From the NCBI GenBank assembly GCA_028290465.1, contig JAQGJU010000110.1, positions 1-62,289 of the forward strand: a DNA stretch of 62,289 nt. Reading direction: 5' to 3'. Positions 47,656 through 56,747 of the stretch are shown piece after piece. The notes beneath the pieces are model-generated. The model searched no databases. It worked only from the letters and a program-made list of their open reading frames with translations, and was not told the origin of the DNA. The translations under genes and the position numbers were made by a program. The number at the start of each line of letters is the position of its first letter. The stretch's first letter is position 1. This DNA is from Xanthobacteraceae bacterium (GTDB lineage Bacteria; Pseudomonadota; Alphaproteobacteria; Rhizobiales; Xanthobacteraceae).

Positions 47656-48533
47656 CAACGCGCGGGTCTCCCGAACAGGCCGGTCGGACGCCACAGCAGC
47701 GCCGCCAGGAACAACGCATAGGTCACCGCGATGGTCAGGCCCGGATCGATCAGCCGTGACACCGCCGTCTCGGCGATGCCCAGCATCAGGCCGGCGACCA
47801 GCGCGCCCGCCATGCTGCCGACGCCGCCCATAATGACGACGATCAGCGCCTTCATGGTGAAGCCGACGCCCGACGCGGCGCTGAAGGTCAGGAACATGCT
47901 GATCAGCACGCCGGCCGCGCCCACGATGGCGCCGCCAGCCGCGAAGGCGAGTGCGGATGCCGCACGGATGTCGATGCCGGACAGTTGCGCGGCCGTCGGA
48001 TTGACCGCGATGGCGCGCAGCGCCGTGCCGCTGCGGGTGCGAGTTAGGAACAGATACAGCGCGCCGCCGATGATCAGCGCGAACGCCAGCGCCAGCAGCC
48101 GGTTGACCGCGAGCGTCGAGCCGAGCACCGAGATCGGTATCGACAGATAGGTGTAGCTGTAGAGCTGGCCGCCGAACAGCACCAGCATCACGCCCTGCAC
48201 TACGAACAGCACACCGAAGGTCGCCAGGATGCTGTCGACTTCCAGCATGCCCTGGTGTTTGGCGCGCCGCACCAGCGGCGTCAGGACAATCTGGTAGAGC
48301 AGCCAGTGCGCGCCGAACGACAGTGGCACCACGAGCAGCAGGCCGACGATCGGATTGACGCTGGCGCCGGTATACAGGAACAGCGCGCCGAACGAGGCCG
48401 CTACCAGGAATTCACCATAAGACAGGTTCATGATGCGGGCGACGCCGTATTGCAGCGTCAGCCCGAGCGCGGTCAGCGCATACATGCCGCCGAGTACCAG
48501 ACCGGACAGCAGAATATCGGAATAGAGCGTCAT
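47655..48533 (-). CDS. livH: Branched-chain-type ABC permease LivH
   Basis: A 292-residue membrane protein with about eight helices. GGMYALTALGLTLQYGVARI near the N-terminus and the cytoplasmic EAA-type loop GTALRAIAVNPTAAQLSGID mark the LivH permease. It pairs with the LivM part of the next gene. A stable stem-loop separates it from the upstream binding-protein gene. Cargo unknown; in related bacteria these sets import branched-chain amino acids, aromatic acids or amides. Confidence 0.9.
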   Translation of the reverse strand: MTLYSDILLSGLVLGGMYALTALGLTLQYGVARIMNLSYGEFLVAASFGALFLYTGASVNPIVGLLLVVPLSFGAHWLLYQIVLTPLVRRAKHQGMLEVDSILATFGVLFVVQGVMLVLFGGQLYSYTYLSIPISVLGSTLAVNRLLALAFALIIGGALYLFLTRTRSGTALRAIAVNPTAAQLSGIDIRAASALAFAAGGAIVGAAGVLISMFLTFSAASGVGFTMKALIVVIMGGVGSMAGALVAGLMLGIAETAVSRLIDPGLTIAVTYALFLAALLWRPTGLFGRPAR

Positions 48534-48625
48534 GGTCCTCGTCGCGGTTACGCATTACAGCGCGAGTGGCAGAAATACGGTAGCTACTCGCGGTAAAGAT
48601 CGAGTTCAGTCGCTAGAAAGGCCGA

Positions 48626-48655
48626 CGGCCTGTGCCTCTTCCGAAGCACAGGCCG
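48626..48655 (-). terminator. Stem-loop between binding-protein and permease genes
   Basis: A perfect 10-bp stem (cggcctgtgc / gcacaggccg) with a 10-base loop. In Liv operons such hairpins protect the abundant binding-protein mRNA and lower expression of the permease genes after it. Confidence 0.65.
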
Positions 48656-48665
48656 CCTTTGTGGT

Positions 48666-49898
48666 TTACTGCCAGGCCGGCTTCGGCACGATCGGCGCAC
48701 GGGCGCCCGCCTGCTTGAACGGCGCGATGGCATAGAAGTCGTTGCCCTGCCACTGGCCCACCGCCCAGACTTCCTTGTACTGGCCGTTCTTGAGCTTCAC
48801 CGGGCCGATGATCGTCTCGAACGAGCCTTCGTTGATCTCCTTGATAATCGCGGCGCGATCGATCTTGCCGACGCGCTCGATCGCCTGCTGCAACACCTGA
48901 AGGCTGGCATAGGTGATCGGGCTGGCCCAGCGGTCCGGCTCACGGCCGATGATCGCCTTGTGATGCTGGATGTAGTTCTTGACGCCCGGCAGGTCGGCAT
49001 TCGAACCGCCGATGCCCATCACGCCTTCGGCGCCCGCCGCGAACTTTCCCTTGTACATCGGGAATGCCGTGCCGACGCCGACATAGAACACCTTCGGATT
49101 GAAGCCGAGCACCTTGGCGGTGTCGGTCAGCGCGAACGTATCCGGCGGATAGCTGAAGGCGATGAAGCTGTCGGGATTCGTCGCCTGCGCGTCCTTGAGC
49201 ACCGGCTGCATGTCCTGGCTGCCGAACGGATACGACTTGTCGTAGACGAGATTGAAGCCGGCCTTCTTCAGGCCGTCGCGGGCCGCGGTCGACTGCTCGA
49301 TGCCGAACTGGTCGGCGACGCTGACCATGGCGATGTTCTGGCCGATCTTGCCGTCGGTGCGCAGCTTGGTCAGCAGTTCGACGAGGCCGTCGACGATCTC
49401 CACCGGCTGACCGAGCCAGAACGTCAAATTGGGCCAGCGCTTGGTGAGTTCATCCGCGCGGTTGGTGTTGGCCGTCACCGCGAGGTGCGGATAGCCGAGA
49501 CGATTGAACACCGGCGCGGCCGCGAGATTGAGGCCCGTGCTCCACGGCGGCAGGATGAAGTCGACCTTGTCCTGCGTCGCCAAACGCTCGACCGCCTTGA
49601 TCATCTCTTCGGAATTGCTGCGGTCGTCATATTCGACGACTTCGATCGGCAGCTTCTTGCCGATGGACTTGAGCATGATGCCGCCGGCATCGTTCACGTC
49701 CTTCACCCAGACCTGATAATTCGGCAGCGTGGTCACGCTGGCGCCGGCCGCGAACGGTCCGGTCTTGGAAATCGACCAGCCGATCTTGATCGAGGTCGGC
49801 TCCTGCGCCGATGCCATGCCGGCCCAACCGATCGCCATGGCGACGGCACCCACCGCTACGATTCGCAATGATGCAATTTTCAATAGCGTCCCAGTCAT
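48666..49898 (-). CDS. livK: Liv-type ABC substrate-binding protein
   Basis: About 410 residues from ATG 49898 (GAGGGCGAGGG upstream). A signal peptide ends at AGMASAQE. The mature part is a Peripla_BP_6 protein: IKIGWSISKTGPFAAGASVT, AGGIMLKSIGKKLPIEVVEY and the YPFGSQDMQPVLKDAQATNP hinge. It delivers ligand to the LivH/LivMG permease coded after it. Neighbouring aldehyde dehydrogenase and OYE-type genes hint at an aromatic or branched acid ligand, an inference only. The 592-base gap upstream (49899-50490) holds no supported gene, only a 9-bp hairpin at 50396. Confidence 0.9.
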   Translation of the reverse strand: MTGTLLKIASLRIVAVGAVAMAIGWAGMASAQEPTSIKIGWSISKTGPFAAGASVTTLPNYQVWVKDVNDAGGIMLKSIGKKLPIEVVEYDDRSNSEEMIKAVERLATQDKVDFILPPWSTGLNLAAAPVFNRLGYPHLAVTANTNRADELTKRWPNLTFWLGQPVEIVDGLVELLTKLRTDGKIGQNIAMVSVADQFGIEQSTAARDGLKKAGFNLVYDKSYPFGSQDMQPVLKDAQATNPDSFIAFSYPPDTFALTDTAKVLGFNPKVFYVGVGTAFPMYKGKFAAGAEGVMGIGGSNADLPGVKNYIQHHKAIIGREPDRWASPITYASLQVLQQAIERVGKIDRAAIIKEINEGSFETIIGPVKLKNGQYKEVWAVGQWQGNDFYAIAPFKQAGARAPIVPKPAWQ

Positions 49899-50395
49899 TT
49901 CCCTCGCCCTCCTATGGCGTCGTATCGGGCAATGCGCCGGACCCACCGGCGCTTGCCGCTTGTTGAGCTTTGTGGCGCCGGCGGCGCCTTTATTAAAAGG
50001 CGCGATGCCATTGCGGTCGACTGGAATTGGCGGATCGAGAACGGGCTCTCCAGACATAACCGCGGCAGCGCGCCGCCGTCGATTCCGATCCTGTCTTATG
50101 GTTTCCCCGTTAACCCTGCATGGCTGGTAGCTCGTGGCTAATAGCGCGTGCCGGAATGACGGAGGGCTGGGTCGCGACAGGGATCGGGACCGCGCTCACC
50201 CTATAGCAAAAAAAGGTTGGCAGCCAAACCAATTGGTTCACCGCCGGCGACGGATCGCACCCGATTGTGGGCAGGCGGCCCACTGTTGCGGTGCGGCGGA
50301 AGGCCGCGCGGGAGCATTTTTAAAGGCGAAATGAATGTCGGTTCACGCCGACAATACGACCAAAGAATAATGCGACAAGATAACAGCGTGCTGCT

Positions 50396-50417
50396 GGAAA
50401 ACCGGATACGGTTTTCC
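50396..50417. repeat. 9-bp hairpin in a non-coding gap
   Basis: ggaaaaccg and cggttttcc surround GATA. It contains half of the AACCGGTTTTCC core of the dispersed repeats. It lies in the 592-base gap between the OYE and binding-protein genes. Confidence 0.5.
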
Positions 50418-50490
50418 GTGATGTCGTGCGACAGTTTAATGCTGACGTAAATGCGCTCGACAGATCCGACGCGAATTAACGCGCGACTTG

Positions 50491-51591
50491 TTAGCGCGCC
50501 GCGCTGGCACCCGGCCACATCTTCGGGGCGGCCCGCAAATATTGCCGGGGCCGCGCCACTTCGGCGCCGAGCACCCGCGCGGCGTGCCAGCCCCAATGCG
50601 GATGGTCGAGCATGGCCCTGGCCAGCGCCACCATGTCGGCGTTTCCTTCGGAAACGATCGCCTCGGCCTGTTCCGGCATGCTGATCAGGCCGACGGTGCG
50701 GGTCGCGATGCCGGAATCGCGCTTCACCTGTGCGGCAAGCGGCACGTTGTAACCGGGCGTGGTCGGATTGCGGGTGTCGGACTTGATGCCGCCCGACGAC
50801 ACGTCGACATAGTCGAGCCCGGCGGCCTTGAACGCCTTTGCGACCACCACCGCGTCGTCGGCCGTAAGCCCGCCCTCCTCCCAATCGTTACCGGTGATGC
50901 GGGCGCCGAGTGACGTACCGGCCGGCACCACCGCGCGCACCGCCTTCACGGCGTCGAGCGGGAAACGCAGCCGGTTCTCCAGCGCGCCACCAAAAGCATC
51001 CGTGCGCCGGTTCGAGATCGGCGAGATGAAACTATGCAGCAGATAGCCGTGCGCGACATGCAGCTCGATCGCATCGAAACCGAGCCGCACCGCGCGTTGC
51101 GCGGCCTGAACGAAGCCATCGCGGACATGCGCCATGTCGGCCTCGGTCGCTTCGCGCGGCGCCGGCCACGCCGGGCCAAACGGCAGCGCTGACGGGGCGA
51201 TGGTTTCCCACGGGTCTTCGCCATCCTTCAGACCGAGGCCACCATCCCAGGGGGCATGCGACGAAGCCTTGCGCCCGGCATGACCGAGCTGGATGCCGAG
51301 CTTGGCGGTGCCGGCCCGGCGGCAATGCGCCAACACCCTGGCCAGGGCGTCCTCGCAGGCGTCGGAGTACAGGCCGAGGCAGCCATGGGTGATGCGTCCC
51401 GAGCGCGTCACCGCCGTCGCCTCGACGACCATCAGCGCCGCGCCGGAATTCGCCAGCATGCCCAGATGCGCGAGATGCCAATCGGTCGCGCAGCCATCGA
51501 CGGCGCTGTACTGGCACATCGGCGACACCACGATGCGATTGGCAAGTTCGAGATCGCCGATACGGATCGGCGAGAACAGCGTGGAAGCCAT
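50491..51591 (-). CDS. NADH:flavin oxidoreductase (OYE, YqjM-like)
   Basis: A 366-residue FMN-dependent ene reductase. The YqjM-class cysteine is C26 in SPMCQYS. GIQLGHAGRK, ELHVAHGYLLHSF (substrate histidine) and the LARAMLDHP closing motif are all present. It reduces activated C=C bonds with NAD(P)H. Length is normal. It lies upstream of the Liv operon on the same strand but 592 bases away, so probably transcribed alone. Confidence 0.92.
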   Translation of the reverse strand: MASTLFSPIRIGDLELANRIVVSPMCQYSAVDGCATDWHLAHLGMLANSGAALMVVEATAVTRSGRITHGCLGLYSDACEDALARVLAHCRRAGTAKLGIQLGHAGRKASSHAPWDGGLGLKDGEDPWETIAPSALPFGPAWPAPREATEADMAHVRDGFVQAAQRAVRLGFDAIELHVAHGYLLHSFISPISNRRTDAFGGALENRLRFPLDAVKAVRAVVPAGTSLGARITGNDWEEGGLTADDAVVVAKAFKAAGLDYVDVSSGGIKSDTRNPTTPGYNVPLAAQVKRDSGIATRTVGLISMPEQAEAIVSEGNADMVALARAMLDHPHWGWHAARVLGAEVARPRQYLRAAPKMWPGASAAR

Positions 51592-51689
51592 GGATCACCT
51601 GGTGTTGGGGAGGACGGAGGCGGGATAGGCAGGCACCACGATCATAGACCATGGCCGGATGAAATGAACCGCCCGCGCAGAAATCGGGC

Positions 51690-51727
51690 TTGACATTCAG
51701 TTATGCTCATAGTTAGCATAACTGAAT
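51690..51727 (+). promoter_or_regulatory. Promoter with perfect palindromic operator for NAD salvage genes
   Basis: attcagttatgct (51695-51707) and its exact complement (51715-51727) are separated by seven bases. TTGACA (51690-51695) overlaps the left arm, and a weak TAGCAT-like -10 lies at the right arm. A repressor bound here would block transcription of nadM and the gene after it. NrtR or NadQ, known regulators of NAD genes, are candidates; the site itself was not matched to a published consensus. Confidence 0.7.
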
Positions 51728-51769
51728 GAGCGGGTAGACTGCTCACTTCATACGGCGTGAGGGATTCTC

Positions 51770-52810
51770 ATGCGCTTCGACTATCTCGTCCTGATCGGAC
51801 GCTTCCAGCCGTTCCATAACGGCCACCAGTCGGTCCTGAAGCACGCGCTTCGCATCGCCGACAAGGTCATCGTCCTGACCGGCAGCGCCGGTCAGCCCCG
51901 CACCATCCGCAATCCGTTTAACGCCAGCGAACGCGCGGTGATGATCCGCGAAGCCGCCGGCAGTGACGCGGATCGCCTGATCGTCCGACCGCTCCGCGAC
52001 CATCTGTACAACGACACGCTGTGGGTCAGCGAAGTCCAAGGCCTGGTCAACGAAGCCTTGGCCAATGACGGCGCTTCCGAAAAGGCAACGGTCGGCCTGA
52101 TCGGCCGCGACAAGGACGGCGCCACCGGCACCTATCTGGCCGCCTTCCCGCAATGGCCGCTGGTCGACGTGCAGCACACCGAGGTGCTGTCCGCGACAGA
52201 GTTGCGGACCTGGCTGTTTTCAGGCGACGAAGGCGCGCTGCTGATGGTGAAGGCCAACGTGCCGGCGCCGGTGTTCGGCATGCTGGAAGCATTCCGCGCC
52301 TCGTCGCCGGCCTATGGCCAGTTGGCGCGCGAGCAGGCGTTCATCCAGACCTACCGGCAATCCTGGGCGGCGGCGCCCTATCCGCCGACCTTCGTGACCG
52401 CCGACGCCGTCGTCGTCCACTCCGGCCATGTGCTGCTGGTGCGGCGGCGCGCCGAGCCTGGGCGCGGGTTGTGGGCCCTGCCCGGCGGCTTCGTGAACCA
52501 GAACGAGACCGTGCTGGCGGCCGCGATCCGCGAATTGAACGAAGAGACCCGCCTGAAAGTGCCGCCGGCAGTACTGCGCGGCTCGATCAAGGCCCGTCAG
52601 GTGTTCGACCATCCGGAGCGTTCGCTGCGCGGCCGCACGATAACGCACGCCTTTCATTTCAACTTCCCGGCCGGCGAACTGCCGCGCGTCCGCGCTGCGG
52701 ACGATGCGGACAAGGTCCGCTGGACCCCTGTCAGCGAAGCCATGCTGATGGAAGAACAGTTCTTCGAGGATCATTTCCATATCCTCGAACACTTCGTCGG
52801 TGGGATTTGA
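51770..52810 (+). CDS. nadM: Bifunctional NMN adenylyltransferase / Nudix hydrolase
   Basis: A 346-residue protein. The N-terminal nucleotidyltransferase has GRFQPFHNGH (H16, H19) and SATELR near residue 141, joining NMN and ATP to NAD. A C-terminal Nudix domain (about 205-346) has the box from G240 to L262 (NETVLAAAIRELNEET) with R261 in place of the usual glycine; this domain cleaves ADP-ribose in related proteins. It opens the NAD salvage pair under the palindromic operator. Confidence 0.93.
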   Translation: MRFDYLVLIGRFQPFHNGHQSVLKHALRIADKVIVLTGSAGQPRTIRNPFNASERAVMIREAAGSDADRLIVRPLRDHLYNDTLWVSEVQGLVNEALANDGASEKATVGLIGRDKDGATGTYLAAFPQWPLVDVQHTEVLSATELRTWLFSGDEGALLMVKANVPAPVFGMLEAFRASSPAYGQLAREQAFIQTYRQSWAAAPYPPTFVTADAVVVHSGHVLLVRRRAEPGRGLWALPGGFVNQNETVLAAAIRELNEETRLKVPPAVLRGSIKARQVFDHPERSLRGRTITHAFHFNFPAGELPRVRAADDADKVRWTPVSEAMLMEEQFFEDHFHILEHFVGGI

Positions 52811-52865
52811 TAAACCACTGACACGCTACCCGTGCCGATAGACGGCACGGTCACTTTGAATAGAC

Positions 52866-52909
52866 GCGTTTTCTTCATGCGAACCGGTTCCCACTTCGCT
52901 TGAAAACGC
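52866..52909. repeat. Dispersed palindromic repeat between nadM and nadV
   Basis: gcgttttc (52866-52873) and gaaaacgc (52902-52909) flank GAACCGGTTC, itself a palindrome. It matches the core of the repeat at 7269 and lies between two genes that are probably co-transcribed. Confidence 0.65.
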
Positions 52910-52935
52910 TCTAGCCGCAGGAAGGAACTTCCGCG

Positions 52936-54327
52936 ATGTTCGACAATCTGATCCTCAACACCGACAGCTACAAGGCCAGCCACTGGCTGCAATACCCGCC
53001 TGGCACGCAGGGCGCGTTCTTCTATGTCGAGAGCCGTGGCGGCCGTTATGACCGCACGGTGTTCTTCGGCCTTCAGGCGATCCTGAAGGCCGAACTCGGC
53101 AAGCCGGTCACGCACGCCATGGTCGACGAGGCGCGCGACTTCCTGGCCGCGCATGGCGAGCCGTTCAACGAAGCCGGCTGGCGCCGGATCGTCGACGTGC
53201 ATAACGGCCGCCTGCCCGTTCGGATCCGCGCGGTGCCGGAAGGCACGGTGGTTCCGACCCATCAGGCCCTGATGACGATCGAGAACACCGACCCGGAATG
53301 CTTCTGGCTGCCGTCCTATCTCGAAACACTGCTGCTGCGGGTCTGGTACCCGGTCACGGTGGCGACGATCAGTTGGCATGTGAAGCAGATCATTCGTGCC
53401 GCGCTGGAACGCACCAGCGACAACGCCGCCGCCGAACTGCCATTCAAACTGCATGACTTCGGCGCACGCGGCGTCTCCAGCCAGCAGTCGGCGGCGTTGG
53501 GCGGCCTCGCCCATCTGGTGAACTTCCGCGGCAGCGATACGCTGTCGGGGATATTGGCCGGCCGCGCCTGGTATCATGAGCCGATGGCGGCGTTTTCCAT
53601 CCCGGCCGCCGAGCACAGCACCATTACCAGTTGGGGCGCGGCCCGGGAGACCGATGCCTATCGCAATATGCTCACGCAGTTCGGCAAGCCGGGCGCGTTG
53701 CTGTCCGTCGTCTCCGACAGCTACGATCACTTCAATGCGGTGCGCAATATCTGGGGCGGCACCCTGCGCGGCGAAGTGATCGCCAGCGGCGCGACCCTGG
53801 TGGTGCGGCCGGACTCCGGCGATCCGGTCGAGATCGTCGCCGAAACCTTACGGCTGCTCGACGAGACCTTCGGGTCCACCGTGAACGGCAAAGGCTTCAA
53901 GGTGCTCAAGCATGTCCGGGTGATCCAGGGCGACGGCATCAATCCGACCAGCATCGCGGCGATCCTCGAGCGGATTATCGCCGATGGCTTCAGCGCCGAG
54001 AACCTTGCCTTCGGCATGGGCGGCGGCCTGTTGCAGCAGTTGAACCGCGACACGCAGAAGTTCGCGCTCAAATGCTCGGCCGTGAAGGTGAACGGCCAGT
54101 GGATCGACGTGAGCAAGAATCCGATCACCGATTCGGGCAAGCGTTCCAAGGCCGGCCGGTTGATGCTCCAGCGTAACGAGGCCGGCGACTATCGCACCAT
54201 CGCGGTCGGCGGAAACCGACCGACAAGCGCCGGGTGGAGCGACGCGCTCGACCTCGTCTGGGAGAACGGCGCGTTCGTCCGCGAGCAGACCCTGGTGGAT
54301 GTTCGGGCACGCAGCGAAGCTGCCTGA
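52936..54327 (+). CDS. nadV: Nicotinamide phosphoribosyltransferase
   Basis: A 463-residue NAMPT-family protein. NTDSYKASHWLQYPPGTQG is the conserved start, KLHDFGARGVSS and PAAEHSTITSW form the nicotinamide pocket, and VVRPDSGDPVEI binds phosphoribosyl pyrophosphate. It makes NMN from nicotinamide and PRPP, and nadM just upstream completes NAD. AAGGAAC lies before the ATG. A clear terminator follows. Confidence 0.94.
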   Translation: MFDNLILNTDSYKASHWLQYPPGTQGAFFYVESRGGRYDRTVFFGLQAILKAELGKPVTHAMVDEARDFLAAHGEPFNEAGWRRIVDVHNGRLPVRIRAVPEGTVVPTHQALMTIENTDPECFWLPSYLETLLLRVWYPVTVATISWHVKQIIRAALERTSDNAAAELPFKLHDFGARGVSSQQSAALGGLAHLVNFRGSDTLSGILAGRAWYHEPMAAFSIPAAEHSTITSWGAARETDAYRNMLTQFGKPGALLSVVSDSYDHFNAVRNIWGGTLRGEVIASGATLVVRPDSGDPVEIVAETLRLLDETFGSTVNGKGFKVLKHVRVIQGDGINPTSIAAILERIIADGFSAENLAFGMGGGLLQQLNRDTQKFALKCSAVKVNGQWIDVSKNPITDSGKRSKAGRLMLQRNEAGDYRTIAVGGNRPTSAGWSDALDLVWENGAFVREQTLVDVRARSEAA

Positions 54328-54352
54328 TCAAGTGACGTCCCACGACGCAAAA

Positions 54353-54383
54353 CGCCCCCGGCCACAACCGGGGGCGCTTTGTT
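54353..54383 (+). terminator. Rho-independent terminator after nadV
   Basis: A 9-bp stem (cgcccccgg / ccgggggcg) with a CCACAA loop, followed by CTTTGTTGT. Confidence 0.8.
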
Positions 54384-54393
54384 GTGCACGGCC

Positions 54394-54726
54394 TTAGCGG
54401 ACCTGGATCGATTTCAGAAAGGCGATGATAGCGCCGACGTCGGGCGGTTCGAATTTGAATTCCGGCATGTCCGGATGGCCCGACATGATGCCCTCGGCGA
54501 GCGCCTCCTCAAGCGCCTCGATCTCATAATTGCGCGACAGTGTCCGGAATGGCGGCGCGGATTTGTGCTGGCTGACATCACTAAGGCCGAACGCATGGCA
54601 CGACGCGCAGTTGCTCTGTATCAGCGCCTCGCCGCGCTTGATCTGCTCCGCGTCGTCCACGGCGACGGCGGCCCCAGTGCCGGCGATCAGCCAGATCACC
54701 ACCATCGCCATTCTGTTCGCGCGCAT
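54394..54726 (-). CDS. Small class I cytochrome c
   Basis: A 110-residue protein with an N-terminal signal/anchor (MAMVVIWLIAGTGAAVAV). The heme site is C40-A-S-C43-H44 and the likely sixth ligand is the Met in SGHPDMPEF. It is a periplasmic electron carrier of the cytochrome c class. ATG 54726 has GGAG eight bases upstream. Convergent with nadV across the terminator; partner oxidase not visible. Confidence 0.88.
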   Translation of the reverse strand: MRANRMAMVVIWLIAGTGAAVAVDDAEQIKRGEALIQSNCASCHAFGLSDVSQHKSAPPFRTLSRNYEIEALEEALAEGIMSGHPDMPEFKFEPPDVGAIIAFLKSIQVR

Positions 54727-54786
54727 GCATTCACTCCGACTAGTGTCCCGGCCGACTGACAACGCGCCAGGAGCACAATCGGACCA

Positions 54787-55050
54787 TCAAAAATTGGCGA
54801 CGTTCAGATCGTAGGAGCCTTTTCGGCCGCCGGCATAGACTTTGGCCGCCGTCGCACGAATAAGATCGAGATTGTTGTCGAAGGCGCGCAGCAGACCGGC
54901 CTCGTCGGGTTGAAGGTTCGGCTGAATGCGTTTGAGCGCATCGGCGCTCACATAGAACGTGTTCTCCATGGAACGGTCATAGCCCCAGAAGCGGACCGCA
55001 ACGCGCGTCGCATCATAGCTGCGGCTCTCATTGGGAAAGGTCAGCGTCAT
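54787..55050 (-). CDS. DUF1488 family protein
   Basis: An 87-residue protein opening MTLTFPNESRSYDATRVAVR, with FWGYDRSMENTFYVSADALK following. This is the DUF1488 fold, small proteins of unknown function common in Rhizobiales. ATG 55050 gives the family's usual start. An ATG at 55092 with AAAGG upstream would add 14 residues. No partner is evident. Confidence 0.8.
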   Translation of the reverse strand: MTLTFPNESRSYDATRVAVRFWGYDRSMENTFYVSADALKRIQPNLQPDEAGLLRAFDNNLDLIRATAAKVYAGGRKGSYDLNVANF

Positions 55051-55284
55051 ATTGACGGCATTGCTGTCTTGACGCTGCCAGGGAGTCCACATCGCTACGC
55101 CTTTGCATGCTGCCGTCAGAAATCGCTCTGTCGCGCCAACCGATTTGGATTTGAGCACATCCAAGCGTGCCGTTCCCATTTCGGAACTGGCAAATCGCTG
55201 TCCGCGACTTTGTCACGGCATGATCGATGCGTGAGGTGTCGAAAGCCATCGTTCGGGGACCGCCGATGGCTGAATGAAGCGCCT

Positions 55285-55599
55285 TTATCCTCGAAAAGTC
55301 GAGAGTCTTCCGATCGCACCGTCCATCGGTGCGTCGGAGGCTTTGGCCGCCGCCTGCGCCACGGTGTTCACCATCGCATCGGCTGCGATCACGTTAGGAG
55401 CGCGCTTGGCGATCCGCTCCCAGCCCTCTGCGGCTTTGATCGCCTCACGCATCTCGATGACAAACTGCTCTTCGGTGTAGTAATGCTTCCACCGGCCCGA
55501 GTCATACATTTCGACGAAATGCGCCCGGCGCCGCTCCGCGAGCGCGTGCCAGCGGTGCGAAAGGCTGTCGAACGGCCCTGGTTGTACCCGCTTCGACAT
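55285..55599 (-). CDS. Small conserved protein (probably TIGR03809 family)
   Basis: A 104-residue protein. DSLSHRWHALAERRRAHFVE and the following YDSGRWKHYY-EEQFVIEMREA stretch resemble a small family restricted to Bradyrhizobium-like bacteria, TIGR03809; I assign this from memory of its pattern. Mainly helical, soluble, function unknown. ATG 55599, preceded by GAGGGAGC. Confidence 0.6.
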   Translation of the reverse strand: MSKRVQPGPFDSLSHRWHALAERRRAHFVEMYDSGRWKHYYTEEQFVIEMREAIKAAEGWERIAKRAPNVIAADAMVNTVAQAAAKASDAPMDGAIGRLSTFRG

Positions 55600-55623
55600 T
55601 AGCTCCCTCGGCCCGCGCTAGAG

Positions 55624-55644
55624 TGCGTTTCGCTCGAAAACGCA
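55624..55644. repeat. Short palindrome upstream of the TIGR03809-like gene
   Basis: tgcgttt and aaacgca, 7 bp each, enclose a 7-base loop. It resembles one arm pair of the dispersed repeats. Nothing else is evident in the 178-base gap to the next gene. Confidence 0.4.
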
Positions 55645-55777
55645 TTACGCGAATCATCGGTAATATCCTCCAGCGATTGCGGCGATTCGACAATGGTAAA
55701 AATACGGGGGTACCGGCCGCGGAGGCTTGGAGTATAGCCTCTAACAACAGAGACCGGCTGTATTAAGGCCAGAAACC

Positions 55778-56746
55778 TTACAGGCGTATGCGCAGCAGGT
55801 TGGCGAGCTCGCCGATGACGCCACGGCGGAACGCGATCACGCAGACCACGAAGATCACGCCCTGGATCACCGTCACCCACTGGCCGAAGCCGGCGAGATA
55901 GTTCTGCATCGCGATGATCACAAAGGCGCCGACCACCGGCCCGAATACGGTGCCGAGACCGCCGACCAGCACCATCAGCACCACCTCGCCCGACATCGTC
56001 CAATGCACATCGGTCAGCGAAGCCAGTCCGAACACCAGCGCCTTGGTGCCGCCGGCAATGCCGGCCAGCGTGGCCGACAACACGAACGCGACCAGTTTGT
56101 AGCGCTCGGTCCGGTAGCCGAGCGAGATGGCGCGTGTTTCGTTTTCGCGGATCGCCTTGAGCACCTCGCCGAACGGCGAATGAATGATGCGCGAGATCAG
56201 CAGGAAGCAGCCGACAAAGATCGCCAGCACCAGCGCGTACATCGCCATGTCGCCGCTGAGATCGACAATGCCGAACAGGCGTCCGCGCGGCACCGCCTGG
56301 ATACCGTCTTCACCATGCGTGAACGGCGCCTGCAGGGCAAAGAAGAACATCATCTGCGCCAGCGCCAGCGTAATCATCGCGAAATAGATGCCTTGGCGGC
56401 GGATCGCCAACAGGCCGGTCACAAGCCCAAGCCCGCCCGCAACCAACCCGCCGAACAGGATGGCCAACTCCGGCGTCAGTCCCCACACCTTGGCGGCATG
56501 CGCGGTCGCGTAACTGGCCCAGCCGAAGAACAGCGCATGGCCGAACGACAACAGGCCGACATAGCCGATCAGCAGATTGAAGGCGCAGGCAAACAGTGCG
56601 AAGCACAGCACCTTCATCACGAAAACTGGATAGGCGACGAACGGCGCCAGCACCATCAACAGCAGCAGCAACGCGAACGCATAGCTCTGGCTGCGCGAGC
56701 CGGATTGGCTCACCGGCGCCGTCAAGGTTTCTGTGGCCTGGCTCAT
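55778..56746 (-). CDS. livM: Branched-chain-type ABC permease LivM
   Basis: A 322-residue membrane protein with about nine helices. AFNLLIGYVGLLSFGHALFF and the EAA-like loop IRENETRAISLGYRTERYKL mark LivM. It follows livH by one base (TGA-C-ATG). It is the last gene of the second Liv operon, which runs from the right end of the window on the minus strand. Confidence 0.92.
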   Translation of the reverse strand: MSQATETLTAPVSQSGSRSQSYAFALLLLLMVLAPFVAYPVFVMKVLCFALFACAFNLLIGYVGLLSFGHALFFGWASYATAHAAKVWGLTPELAILFGGLVAGGLGLVTGLLAIRRQGIYFAMITLALAQMMFFFALQAPFTHGEDGIQAVPRGRLFGIVDLSGDMAMYALVLAIFVGCFLLISRIIHSPFGEVLKAIRENETRAISLGYRTERYKLVAFVLSATLAGIAGGTKALVFGLASLTDVHWTMSGEVVLMVLVGGLGTVFGPVVGAFVIIAMQNYLAGFGQWVTVIQGVIFVVCVIAFRRGVIGELANLLRIRL

Positions 56747-56747
56747 G

